Shown here in pieces: positions 1 to 6,983 of a stretch of 10,784 nt of DNA. Under the pieces are notes generated by a model that did no database searches, was not told the origin of the DNA, and saw only the letters and a program-made list of their open reading frames with translations. This DNA comes from Chloroflexota bacterium (GTDB taxonomy: Bacteria; Chloroflexota; Anaerolineae; Anaerolineales; DRMV01). The first letter of the stretch is position 1. Every line of letters begins with the position of its first letter. The translations under genes and the position numbers were made by a program. Where the stretch lies: assembly GCA_013153135.1 (NCBI GenBank), contig JAADFA010000087.1, positions 1 through 10,784 on the forward strand. The letters run 5' to 3'.

Positions 1-40
1 CACGGCGGATAAGTGCAGAATGAGGGCTGAAGGCCGTCTC

Positions 41-69
41 TTGACACAATTTATCGGCTATGTTAGAGT
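41..69 (+). promoter_or_regulatory. Sigma70-type promoter for the roadblock-V4R unit
   Basis: A perfect -35 box TTGACA lies at 41-46. After a 17-bp spacer comes TAGAGT at 64-69 (4 of 6 matches to TATAAT), preceded by an extended -10 TGn at 61-63. Transcription should start near 76, giving a leader of about 35 nt that carries the AAGGAGG ribosome binding site at 98-104. The match in sequence and spacing is seen directly; promoter activity is inferred. Confidence 0.75.
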
Positions 70-110
70 AAAAGGGCCTAAGACCTATCTCGCAAAGAAG
101 GAGGCGAGCC

Positions 111-482
111 TTGGCTAAGACACGCACGCAACGTATGGTGGAGCGTCTGCGGGAGCTCCAGGCGTCTTCGCCCGATATTGAAGCGTCGGCGGTTGTCAGC
201 GTCGATGGGTTGACCATCGCCTCAGCCCTCCCTCAAGGGATCGAAGAAGACCGGGTTTCGGCCATGTCCGCAGCGATGCTTTCCTTGGGTGAGCGGATCG
301 CCGCCGAATTGGGGCGTGGCCGTTTGGAACAGGTTTTCATTAAGGGCGAAAATGGCTACGTTATCCTCATGGCGGTGGGTGATGAAGCCGTACTTACGGT
401 GCTGGCCCGCGGGCAGGCTAAACTGGGCCTGATCTTCTTGGATATGCGCCGCGCGGTCCAGGATTTGGAGGCGCTCCTCTAA
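111..482 (+). CDS. Roadblock/LC7 domain protein (MglB-like)
   Basis: A 123-residue cytoplasmic protein made of a single roadblock/LC7 domain. Visible family traits are an N-terminal helix (about residues 3-18), then a beta-rich segment with VVSVDGLTIAS (28-38), a central helix with SAMSAAMLSLGERIAAEL (50-67), the strands VFIKGENGYVILMAVGDEAVLTVLA (75-99) and a C-terminal helix. Roadblock proteins form homo- or heterodimers and commonly act as scaffolds or activating partners of small Ras-like GTPases (MglB with MglA is the bacterial example); no GTPase gene is in this window. The start is TTG at 111, supported by AAGGAGG six bases upstream; no in-frame ATG lies near a better site. It is the first gene of a two-gene unit with its own promoter, followed 111 nt later by the V4R protein. 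The domain call is firm; the partner and signal are unknown. Confidence 0.88.
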   Translation: MAKTRTQRMVERLRELQASSPDIEASAVVSVDGLTIASALPQGIEEDRVSAMSAAMLSLGERIAAELGRGRLEQVFIKGENGYVILMAVGDEAVLTVLARGQAKLGLIFLDMRRAVQDLEALL

Positions 483-541
483 AACGCGCCGCGCTCACAT
501 TCGGGCCGAACATGGGGGTTCTTACGCATTCAACGGCCAAT

Positions 542-561
542 CCCTTCGCGATCGCGAAGGG
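542..561. promoter_or_regulatory. Perfect 20-bp palindrome between the two genes
   Basis: CCCTTCGCGATCGCGAAGGG reads identically on both strands and carries GCGATCGC at its centre (548-555). It lies 59 nt after the stop of the roadblock gene and about 32 nt before the ATG of the V4R gene. As DNA it could be a two-fold symmetric protein-binding site. As RNA it could fold as an 8-bp stem with a GATC loop and affect mRNA processing or V4R translation. No T-tract follows, so it is not a typical terminator. The symmetry is seen directly; the role is unknown. Confidence 0.6.
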
Positions 562-593
562 CCATCTTGATTTTGGAAAAAGCGAGGGGTGGC

Positions 594-1244
594 ATGAGCA
601 AGCGACGTATTCCGCCCAGTGGGTATTACTATCCAAATAAAATTGCTCGCATCAGTATCCAGGCCCTCGAAGAAGTCATGGGGCGCCACGGGCTGAACGC
701 GATCTTACGCTTAGCCGGGTTGGAACACCTTATTAATAACCTCCCGCCAGACGACTTGAAAAAGGAATTTGATTTTGCCGACTTCTCCGCGCTGAATTTA
801 GCCCTGGAGGAAATGTATGGTCCGCGCGGAGGGCGAGGCTTGGCTTTGCGTGCCGGTCGGGCCGCTTTCGCCGAGGGCCTGCGCGGCTTCGGTGCCTTGG
901 CCGGTGTCGGCGATTTGGCCTTCAAGGTCCTCCCGTTGAAGACCAAACTGCGCATCGGCCTTAAAGCCATGGCTCGCATTTTTAGCGAGTTTAGCGACCA
1001 GGAGACGACGGTCGAGGAAAAAGACGACGTCTTTGTCTATACCATCCACCGTTGCCCCGTTTGCTGGGGCCGGGCAAATACCAGTGACCGACCCGTGTGT
1101 TATATGGCTGTTGGCTTGTTGCAAGAAGGCTTGCGTTGGGTCTCCGGAGGAAAGGAATTCCGGGTTTATGAGTCCAAGTGCGTGGCCAAAGGTGATGACG
1201 TTTGTGAGTTCATTATTTCGAAGGAGCCCATCGAGACTGATTGA
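594..1244 (+). CDS. V4R (4-vinyl reductase) domain protein
   Basis: A 216-residue soluble protein. The C-terminal half (about 115-210) fits the V4R domain, a small-molecule-binding fold first noted in BchJ and related to the N-terminal sensor domain of XylR-like regulators. It shows CPVCWGR (154-160), C169 and the closing SKCVAKGDDVCEFII (195-209), the cysteine-rich pattern usual in this family. The N-terminal half has the NKIARISIQALEEVMGRHG helix (15-33) and MYGPRGGRGLALRAGR (74-89), which I recognise as typical of stand-alone bacterial V4R proteins. The start is taken as ATG 594, with GAGGGG at 584-589; an in-frame TTG at 567 would add nine residues but has the 542-561 palindrome where its ribosome site should be. 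It lies downstream of the roadblock gene and upstream of a terminator, so the two are probably co-transcribed. A sensor or adaptor role is inferred; the ligand is unknown. Despite the domain name, a role in chlorophyll synthesis is not implied. Confidence 0.82.
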   Translation: MSKRRIPPSGYYYPNKIARISIQALEEVMGRHGLNAILRLAGLEHLINNLPPDDLKKEFDFADFSALNLALEEMYGPRGGRGLALRAGRAAFAEGLRGFGALAGVGDLAFKVLPLKTKLRIGLKAMARIFSEFSDQETTVEEKDDVFVYTIHRCPVCWGRANTSDRPVCYMAVGLLQEGLRWVSGGKEFRVYESKCVAKGDDVCEFIISKEPIETD

Positions 1245-1263
1245 GGTCGTGGCGGGCTTATGT

Positions 1264-1303
1264 GCCCCTTGGGCTGTGCCCAGGGGGCTTTTATCTTTTT
1301 TAT
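1264..1303 (+). terminator. Intrinsic terminator after the V4R gene
   Basis: An 11-bp stem pairs GCCCCTTGGGC (1264-1274) with GCCCAGGGGGC (1278-1288) across a TGT loop, with a single G-T wobble. It is followed directly by a T-rich tract (1289-1303). This is a textbook Rho-independent terminator that ends the roadblock-V4R unit and separates it from the glycosyltransferase cluster 28 nt further on. Confidence 0.92.
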
Positions 1304-1330
1304 TCAAATGCCATTTTTTGAGGAAGAACG

Positions 1331-2071
1331 TTGAATCCTTGGTTGCTTGTTATCCCAACCTATAATGAGGCGGAAAATCTGCCGCCCCTACTCAAGGCCC
1401 TCTTCGCGTTGCCCAAGCAGGGCTTTCCACCCGTGCACGTTTTGGTGGTTGATGACAACAGCCCTGACGGCACGGGCCAGCTGGCCGAACGTTTACGCGA
1501 ACGCTACCCTGGCTTGTACGTGCTCCATCGTCCGGGCAAGCAAGGCCTCGGCCGCGCATACGTCGCGGGTTTCCATTGGGCTTTTGAGCGGGGATATCCC
1601 GTAATCGGGCAGATGGACGCGGATTTTTCTCACGAGCCGCGCTATTTGCCCGCCATGGCCCGCGCGCTGGAGAAAGCGGACCTGGTTATCGGCTCTCGCT
1701 ATGTGCCCGGTGGCGGTGTGGATCGCCATTGGGCTTGGTATCGCAAAGCCCTTTCCGCATGGGGCAATTTCTACGCACGCACCATCTTGAGCCTGCCCGT
1801 GCGCGACGTCACCGGCGGATATCGTCTTTGGCGCGCGTCCCTCCTCCGCCGTCTTCCCTGGGACCGCATCGACGCTCAAGGTTACGCATTCCAAATCGAA
1901 ACTTTATATACTGCCTATCGCCTCGGCGCCCGGGTACGCGAGGTACCTATTTACTTCCCTGACCGACGTCAGGGGCGTTCGAAGCTCTCCCTCGCGGTGC
2001 AACTCGAGGCGGCTTGGCGCGTGTGGTGGATGCGCTGGCTTTATCGCGACCTGCATCCACCGCTCCCATGA
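1331..2071 (+). CDS. Dpm1-like polyprenol-phosphate mannosyl/glycosyltransferase (GT2)
   Basis: A 246-residue family 2 glycosyltransferase close to dolichol/polyprenol-phosphate mannose synthase (Dpm1). These enzymes move a sugar from GDP-mannose (or another NDP-sugar) to a polyprenyl phosphate on the cytoplasmic membrane face. Signatures: VIPTYNEAENLP (7-18), VVDDNSPDGT (39-48), the metal-binding DAD in QMDADFSHEP (94-103), GSRYVPGG (121-128), DVTGGYRLWR (159-168) and the late QGRSKLS (214-220). There is no C-terminal membrane domain, so it is the short soluble type. The TTG start at 1331 has GAGGA at 1320-1324. Its stop overlaps the next gene's start as ATGA, so it is translationally coupled to a membrane glycosyltransferase that probably uses its lipid-linked product. 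The family is confident; mannose as the sugar is inferred. Confidence 0.92.
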   Translation: MNPWLLVIPTYNEAENLPPLLKALFALPKQGFPPVHVLVVDDNSPDGTGQLAERLRERYPGLYVLHRPGKQGLGRAYVAGFHWAFERGYPVIGQMDADFSHEPRYLPAMARALEKADLVIGSRYVPGGGVDRHWAWYRKALSAWGNFYARTILSLPVRDVTGGYRLWRASLLRRLPWDRIDAQGYAFQIETLYTAYRLGARVREVPIYFPDRRQGRSKLSLAVQLEAAWRVWWMRWLYRDLHPPLP

Positions 2072-3723
2072 GCAGCACTTATCATGGGCGAAGTTGGATG
2101 GATCGCCATCGTCTCCCTCTGACCTGGCGTTGGTGGATTGGTGTGGGTTTCGTCGCAGGGGTGAGCCTCGCCCTCAAGGGTGTGCTCATCGCGACGGACC
2201 AGTTCCCTCTGCATGGTGATGAGGCTGTTGTACTGCTTATGGCTCGTCATATCCTGCAGGGCGAGCGCCCCATCTATTTTTACGGCCAGGCCTACATGGG
2301 TAGCCTGGATGCGTACCTGATCGCGCTCGGGTTCGCCCTGCTTGGCGAGGCGACATGGGTCGCGCGGCTGGTTCAGGGCTTGCTTTACGCCGCGGTTGTA
2401 TCGGGTACTATGGTGTGGGTGCGGCGCCATTGGGGGGGACAAGCCGCCTTCCTCACCGGCCTTCTCTTGGCCTTTCCGCCCTTGATTGTGACCTTGTACA
2501 CGACGTCCACCCGGGGTGGCTACAACGAAGCCTTGCTCTTGGGCACCCTGGGTTTGCTTTGGGCCACCCGGCCGGGTTCCCGCGGGCGCTCGTCCTGGCA
2601 CGCGTTCTTCGATGGTGCCCAGGGCGGCGTCTTGCTCGGTCTGGGATGGTGGATTATGACCATGTCGTGGCTGTATTTGGTGCCGGCCACAGGGCTTGCT
2701 TGGTGGCGCCGGGGCCGTGCTCGCGGTCGCGCGATGTGGTGGGCCCTGGGACTGGGTTTGGCTGGCCTGGTGGCCGCGGGGCCGTGGTGGCTTTATAGTT
2801 GGCAACACGGCTGGCGCGCGTACCTGGACGCCTATACAGGGCAGGGAATGCCCCATCCCGAGATGGGATATCTCTCAAGTGTTCTTTGGCACCTAGGATT
2901 ATTTTTCCTTTTCGGCATTCCGGCTGCGTGGGGCTTGCGACCGCCGTGGTCCGCGCAGCTGCTTGTGCCCTGGCTTGCGCCTGTGGTTGTGGCCGCGCAC
3001 GGCCTGGCATGGTACCTCTGGTGGCGCATAGAACGACGGACAGACCCGGGGCGCTTGGTCCTTGCCATCGCGGGCGCGAACGCGGCCGCGTTTGTCTTTA
3101 CCCGATATGGTGCCGATCCTTCGGGGCGTTACTTTTTGCCCTTGGCCCACATGAGCGCAATTGTCCTTGGGCGCGGTTTGGTGTACATCGCTGCAGGGGT
3201 AGGGCGCCGTCTTATGGCTTATGGATTGGCCTCGGCTGTGATATCTCACGCCCTGCTTGGTATCTGGACCGTTGCACGCCCTCCAGGCCCTTTCCAGACG
3301 GTTTTCCAGCCTTATGTTCGTGTATCCGAGCGTGACCTACGTCTACTCCAACAGTTTTTGCTCGAACATGGCGAACGTTATGGGTTTGCTCATTATTGGA
3401 TCGCGTATCCTTTGGCGTTTATAAGTCAAGAACAACTCATCTTTAGCCCACGTTTGCCTTATCACGCGGACTTACGCTACACGCCGCGTGATGATCGCTA
3501 TCCACTTTATACCTGCCAGGTGTTGCGCTCGCCTCGGGTTACCTATATAACGGATGGCCCAGCCGCGCTGGACGAGCGGTTAGTTCAGGGCTTTCAGCAG
3601 GCGGGCATCCGCTGGCGCGAAGCGGTAATTGGAAGCTTCCGCGTGTATTATGACCTCAGCCGACCTATCATGCCCTGGGAGCTCGGCCTAAGTCCGCGGC
3701 CGGAGGTGAATTGTGCCCCATGA
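2068..3723 (+). CDS. GT-C / family 39-like membrane glycosyltransferase
   Basis: A 551-residue polytopic membrane protein with roughly ten hydrophobic segments from residue 21 to about 400, followed by a soluble C-terminal region (about 415-551). It has the GT-C layout of ArnT/PMT-type enzymes: after the first membrane helix comes FPLHGDEA (46-53), whose acidic pair matches the position of the catalytic aspartate in GT39, then YGQAYMGSLDAY (72-83), and a late DPSGRYFLPLA (350-360). Such enzymes transfer sugar from a polyprenyl-phosphate donor to lipid or protein acceptors outside the cytoplasm. The start is ATG 2068, chosen for the ATGA overlap with the Dpm1-like gene; there is no strong ribosome site, as expected for coupling. 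ATG 2098 is a weaker alternative. The C-terminus overlaps the next gene by 11 nt. The acceptor is unknown; the family call is good but not to a named subfamily. Confidence 0.8.
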   Translation: MSSTYHGRSWMDRHRLPLTWRWWIGVGFVAGVSLALKGVLIATDQFPLHGDEAVVLLMARHILQGERPIYFYGQAYMGSLDAYLIALGFALLGEATWVARLVQGLLYAAVVSGTMVWVRRHWGGQAAFLTGLLLAFPPLIVTLYTTSTRGGYNEALLLGTLGLLWATRPGSRGRSSWHAFFDGAQGGVLLGLGWWIMTMSWLYLVPATGLAWWRRGRARGRAMWWALGLGLAGLVAAGPWWLYSWQHGWRAYLDAYTGQGMPHPEMGYLSSVLWHLGLFFLFGIPAAWGLRPPWSAQLLVPWLAPVVVAAHGLAWYLWWRIERRTDPGRLVLAIAGANAAAFVFTRYGADPSGRYFLPLAHMSAIVLGRGLVYIAAGVGRRLMAYGLASAVISHALLGIWTVARPPGPFQTVFQPYVRVSERDLRLLQQFLLEHGERYGFAHYWIAYPLAFISQEQLIFSPRLPYHADLRYTPRDDRYPLYTCQVLRSPRVTYITDGPAALDERLVQGFQQAGIRWREAVIGSFRVYYDLSRPIMPWELGLSPRPEVNCAP

Positions 3724-5254
3724 GGCCTCACCTGCCGCACGCGCGTTGCAGCGTTTGGCCCGAGATATCGCACTCGGGGCGATTTTGCTCATGGCCACGC
3801 GGATCGCCGTTGGCCCGGATACGTGGTGGCATTTGCGCACAGGGCAGTGGATTTGGACCCACCGCACTTGGCCCCGCACCGACCCCTTTTCCTATACCCG
3901 TTATGGACATCCCTGGACCCCGCCTGGCGCACCTGTTCAGCTCCTTATGTATGGCTTGTATCATCTCGGGGGCTTGGCCGCGCTGGACCTCGCGACCGCG
4001 CTTACTGTGGTCGCGGCCTTCGCATGGATTTGGCCGTTGACCCGGCCTCCGCGAATGGCCTTGCATCCCCTCGCGCGCACAGGGCTACTCATTTGGGCGG
4101 CCATGACCGCGTCGGTGTATTGGGCGTCGCGGCCATATATGCTCACTTTCCTCCTCACGGCAATATATATCTACCTTTTCGAGCGCGACCGTCGTGGGCA
4201 GCCTGTACGGGGGTGGGTTGGATGGTTACTAGGGCTCATGGTGTTGTGGGCGAACGGGCATGGAGGGTTTATCGTTGGTCTGTTGGTCGCTTTGGCCTAT
4301 GCCGTCCCGGATGGGTTGCGCGGCGTGCTGGATGGCTGGGCTCAACGGCGCGGTTTGCCTGCGGGGCTAGGGCCGCGGCATTCACCACGTTTTTGGCTCG
4401 GGCTGGTGCTTGGCCTCGTGGGGATGGGGAGCCTCACGCCCGTGGGCCCTACGCGTTGGCTGTATCCTTTTCAAACTGTAGGCATTGAGGTTTTACGTAC
4501 CTACATCGCGGAATGGCAGCCGCCGGGCTGGACGCCCGCGCTGTGGCCCTTTTGGGCTTGGTGGTTGGCCTTGCCTTTGCTCGCTGCAGGGGGGTGGCGA
4601 CGCTGGCCCCTAGAGCACGCGTTGCTTTGGACGGGCTTTGGCGCGCTTGCGCTGCAGGCTGTGCGGAATGTAGCCTTGTTCGCGCTCGTCGCGCCGATGG
4701 CGCTGGCCGAGCCGCTAGCCTGGGCCCTGCGTACCTTGGGCGCGTGGCGCGCACGCTTCCGTCGGCCTCGCGCGCCTCGCGCCGAACCCCCCGCGCGACC
4801 GGGTCTCAATCGAGCGTTCGTCGGGATCTTGCTGTTTGCAGGTCTGGCGAAGTGGGCCGCGGTGCATCAGCCTGCTCGGCTCGATGCGTTCCTGCGTGAG
4901 GCGTTTCCCGTGGGCGCCGTGCACTACCTACGAACGACTCGCCCACCTGGACGTCTATTCAACAGCTACAATTGGGGTGGTTACCTGATTTGGGCGTTAC
5001 CTGAGTACCCCGTGTTTGCGGATGGCCGTACGGACCTCTATGGGGATGAGGTGCTGACACAATGGCTAACGGTCGCGCGCGGCCAGCCAGGGTGGGCGCA
5101 AGTATTGGCTCGTTGGCGGGTTAATGTAATCCTCCTGGAGCGTGACCTGCCTATCCACCAGGCCCTGGCCCACAGCGGCGATTGGGTATTGGTGTATGAA
5201 GACGCTCAAGCTCGTGTATGGGTGCGCGCGTCGGCCATCTCGTCTTCGCCCTGA
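3713..5254 (+). CDS. Polytopic membrane protein, GT-C-like architecture
   Basis: A 513-residue membrane protein of unassigned function. After the first hydrophobic helix (about 17-34) it carries PDTWWHLRTGQWIW (35-48) and TDPFSYTRYGHPWTP (56-70), a D-x-x-W-H ... D-x-FS pattern that I recognise from large uncharacterised bacterial membrane proteins resembling GT-C glycosyltransferases. Some nine further hydrophobic segments follow to about residue 385. A soluble C-terminal domain comes last, including FNSYNWGGYLIW (416-427), PVFADGRTDLYGD (433-445) and a short beta-rich end. The start is GTG 3713 with GGAGGT at 3702-3707, inside the end of the preceding gene. Third in the cluster, so a shared job in surface glycosylation or glycolipid synthesis is inferred. 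Its last 16 codons overlap the convergent ATPase gene. Transferase activity is not shown by the sequence alone. Confidence 0.75.
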   Translation: MPHEASPAARALQRLARDIALGAILLMATRIAVGPDTWWHLRTGQWIWTHRTWPRTDPFSYTRYGHPWTPPGAPVQLLMYGLYHLGGLAALDLATALTVVAAFAWIWPLTRPPRMALHPLARTGLLIWAAMTASVYWASRPYMLTFLLTAIYIYLFERDRRGQPVRGWVGWLLGLMVLWANGHGGFIVGLLVALAYAVPDGLRGVLDGWAQRRGLPAGLGPRHSPRFWLGLVLGLVGMGSLTPVGPTRWLYPFQTVGIEVLRTYIAEWQPPGWTPALWPFWAWWLALPLLAAGGWRRWPLEHALLWTGFGALALQAVRNVALFALVAPMALAEPLAWALRTLGAWRARFRRPRAPRAEPPARPGLNRAFVGILLFAGLAKWAAVHQPARLDAFLREAFPVGAVHYLRTTRPPGRLFNSYNWGGYLIWALPEYPVFADGRTDLYGDEVLTQWLTVARGQPGWAQVLARWRVNVILLERDLPIHQALAHSGDWVLVYEDAQARVWVRASAISSSP

Positions 5255-6765
5255 CGGCGCGCGCCGGCCATGTACATGCCCAGGGTGGCCTTGTCAACCT
5301 TATCCGCGTCGAACAGGGCCACAATCTCGCCTTCGTACATAACCGCGATGCGGTCGGAGAGCGACATAATTTCGTCCAGCTCGGCGGAGATGAGTAACAC
5401 GGCCACGCCTTGGTCGCGCATTTCGATAATGCGGCGGTGGATATATTCGATGGAGCCCACGTCCAGGCCACGCGTCGGCTGGTTCGCCAGCAGGAAACGG
5501 ATAGGCCGGCTAAATTCGCGCGCGACAATGACCTTTTGTTGATTGCCGCCCGAGAGGGTGGCGACAGGCACCGCGGGGCCAGCCGCGCGGATGTCAAACT
5601 GTTCAATGAGGCGTTCGGCATTTTCGAGGATAGCTTGCGGTTGCCGTTGCCATCCGCGCGCGAAAGGTGGCTTGTAGTACGTACACAACACCAGGTTGTC
5701 CGCGATGCTAAAGGGCAGCACCAAACCGTGCTTCTGCCGATCTTCGGGGATGTGCCCCAAGCCGTGTTCGATGAGGATGCGTGCGTTGTTGAAGGGCATG
5801 GCCTCGCCGTTGAGGATGAGGGTCCCGCTTTGGGGACGTCGGAGGCCGGTCAGGGCTTCGGCCAATTCGGTTTGTCCGTTGCCTTGCACGCCCGCGATGC
5901 CCAGGATTTCGCCGGCGCGTACTTGGAGCGACACATCTTTGACTACGGGCACGCCATTTTCTTCGACCCGCAAGTCGCGGATATCGAGCACGACAGGGCC
6001 GGGCTTGGCTGGTGCCTTTTCCACCTCAAGGACCACCTCGCGGCCGACCATCATGGACGCGAGTTTGTGCTCGTCGACCTGATCCGGCGTTGTAGTGCCC
6101 ACGACCTTACCGCGACGCATCACGGTGATGCGGTCGGCAATGGCCAGCACTTCTTTGAGCTTGTGGGTGATGAAAATGATGGAGACTCCTCGGTCCCGCA
6201 GCTGGCGCATGACCGCAAAGAGCTCCTCGACTTCTTGCGGCGTGAGCACGGCAGTGGGTTCATCGAGGATGAGGATGCGCGCCTCCCGGTACAGCGCTTT
6301 GAGGATCTCGACCCGCTGTTGCACGCCCACGGGCAGGTCTTCGACCAACGCGTCCGGGTCGACCTCGAGGCCATACTTGCGCGAGAGTTCGAGCACCTGT
6401 TGCCGTGCGCGGGCCAAGTCGAGCACAAAGCCGAAGCGTACCACTTCCGCGCCGAGGATGATGTTTTCGGTTACAGTGAATACGGGCACGAGCATAAAAT
6501 GCTGGTGCACCATGCCGATACCCAGCCGGATGGCGTCGTGAGGGCTGCGGATGGTTACGGGCTGGCCGTTGATCAAGATTTCTCCTTCATCCGGCTGGTA
6601 GAGCCCATAGATGATATTCATGAGCGTCGTTTTCCCTGCGCCGTTCTCACCCAAAAGCGCGTGGATTTCGCCCGGACGCAAGGTAAACGTTACGTGGTCG
6701 TTAGCCACCACACCGCCAGGAAACCGTTTGGTGATGCCGCGGGCCTCGAGCACGAACTCAGACAT
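5206..6765 (-). CDS. BmpA-type ABC transporter ATPase, double NBD (YufO/NupO-like)
   Basis: A 519-residue fusion of two nucleotide-binding domains that powers import of nucleosides or simple sugars by the permease pair upstream. NBD1 (about 5-245) is intact: Walker A GENGAGKT (39-46), Q-loop HQHF (87-90), signature LPVGVQQ (144-150), Walker B ILILDEP (164-170), switch His 201. NBD2 (about 258-500) is degenerate: GVQGNGQT (292-299) lacks the Walker A lysine and FLLANQP (424-430) has Gln for the catalytic Glu, while LSGGNQQ (404-410) is kept. Such asymmetry is usual in this subfamily and implies one catalytic site. ATG 6765 is preferred because GGAGG (6775-6771) lies 5 nt upstream; TTG 6777 would overlap that site. 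The last residues (about 505-519) overlap the opposite-strand gene. The gap from permease 2 is filled by repeats. Substrate not determined. Confidence 0.93.
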   Translation of the reverse strand: MSEFVLEARGITKRFPGGVVANDHVTFTLRPGEIHALLGENGAGKTTLMNIIYGLYQPDEGEILINGQPVTIRSPHDAIRLGIGMVHQHFMLVPVFTVTENIILGAEVVRFGFVLDLARARQQVLELSRKYGLEVDPDALVEDLPVGVQQRVEILKALYREARILILDEPTAVLTPQEVEELFAVMRQLRDRGVSIIFITHKLKEVLAIADRITVMRRGKVVGTTTPDQVDEHKLASMMVGREVVLEVEKAPAKPGPVVLDIRDLRVEENGVPVVKDVSLQVRAGEILGIAGVQGNGQTELAEALTGLRRPQSGTLILNGEAMPFNNARILIEHGLGHIPEDRQKHGLVLPFSIADNLVLCTYYKPPFARGWQRQPQAILENAERLIEQFDIRAAGPAVPVATLSGGNQQKVIVAREFSRPIRFLLANQPTRGLDVGSIEYIHRRIIEMRDQGVAVLLISAELDEIMSLSDRIAVMYEGEIVALFDADKVDKATLGMYMAGARRQGEDEMADARTHTRA

Positions 6766-6813
6766 GAGCGCCTCCAAGAAGGATGAAAACCACAGATGAG
6801 CGTGGATTTGGGG

Positions 6814-6883
6814 AGGTTAGAGGTTAGAGGTTAGAAGTTAGAAGTTAGAAGTTGGAAGTTGGTAGTTGGTAGTTAGAAGTTGG
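6814..6883 (-). repeat. Heptamer array A, ten units, G-rich on plus strand
   Basis: Exactly ten 7-bp units in unbroken register, consensus [AT][AG]GTT[AG]G on the plus strand: three AGGTTAG, two AAGTTAG, two AAGTTGG, then TAGTTGG, TAGTTAG and AAGTTGG. The reverse complement reads as CAACTAC-type units, the same family as the arrays further along but in the opposite orientation. It ends about 38 nt before the ATPase ribosome site in transcript direction. Confidence 0.92.
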
Positions 6884-6893
6884 CCTATCTTGT

Positions 6894-6935
6894 CGACTAC
6901 CGACTGTCGACTATCGACTACCGACTACCGACTGC
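6894..6935 (+). repeat. Heptamer array B1, six CGACTNY units
   Basis: Six consecutive 7-bp units of the form CGACT[AG][CT]: CGACTAC, CGACTGT, CGACTAT, CGACTAC, CGACTAC, CGACTGC. Where GT precedes the next CGAC a GTCGAC palindrome is created. The array abuts hairpin unit 1 without a gap. Confidence 0.92.
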
Positions 6936-6983
6936 TTGCTATCCGCTCCCTGCTCTGGGCGCACTGCCGTGCGCTCCTACTAC
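6936..6983. repeat. Hairpin unit, copy 1 (48 bp)
   Basis: First of two 48-bp copies differing at 3 positions. Its core GGGCGCAC-TGCC-GTGCGCTC (6957-6976) folds as an 8-bp stem with a TGCC loop and one G-T wobble. On the minus strand it reads as a GTAG-type start followed by a GC-rich hairpin. From memory this resembles short REP-like elements scattered in many bacterial genomes; I cannot check that here. Confidence 0.85.

Noticed and set aside
567..593. TTG start at 567 for the V4R gene
   Set aside because: It has no ribosome site and sits just after the palindrome, while ATG 594 has GAGGGG at 584-589 and gives the usual N-terminus.
418..636. Short minus-strand open frame across the roadblock-V4R intergenic region
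   Set aside because: It overlaps two real genes and the palindrome, with no family resemblance; it is a high-GC shadow.
1244..1330. Possible promoter for the glycosyltransferase cluster in the T-rich stretch after the terminator
   Set aside because: Candidate hexamers such as TTATCT and TATTCA lack a matching -35 box at proper spacing and overlap the terminator T-tract, so no promoter can be supported; terminator read-through or an upstream promoter inside the V4R gene remain possible.
5410..6786. A 458-codon open frame antisense to the transporter ATPase
   Set aside because: It lies almost entirely within a confidently identified two-domain ATPase gene, and its translation is a His/Asp-rich shadow with no recognisable domain.
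6790..6810. CCACAGATGAGCGTGGAT next to array A, similar to dispersed CCACAGAT-type sequences
   Set aside because: Only a 4-bp inverted repeat is present and there is a single copy, too little to call a feature.
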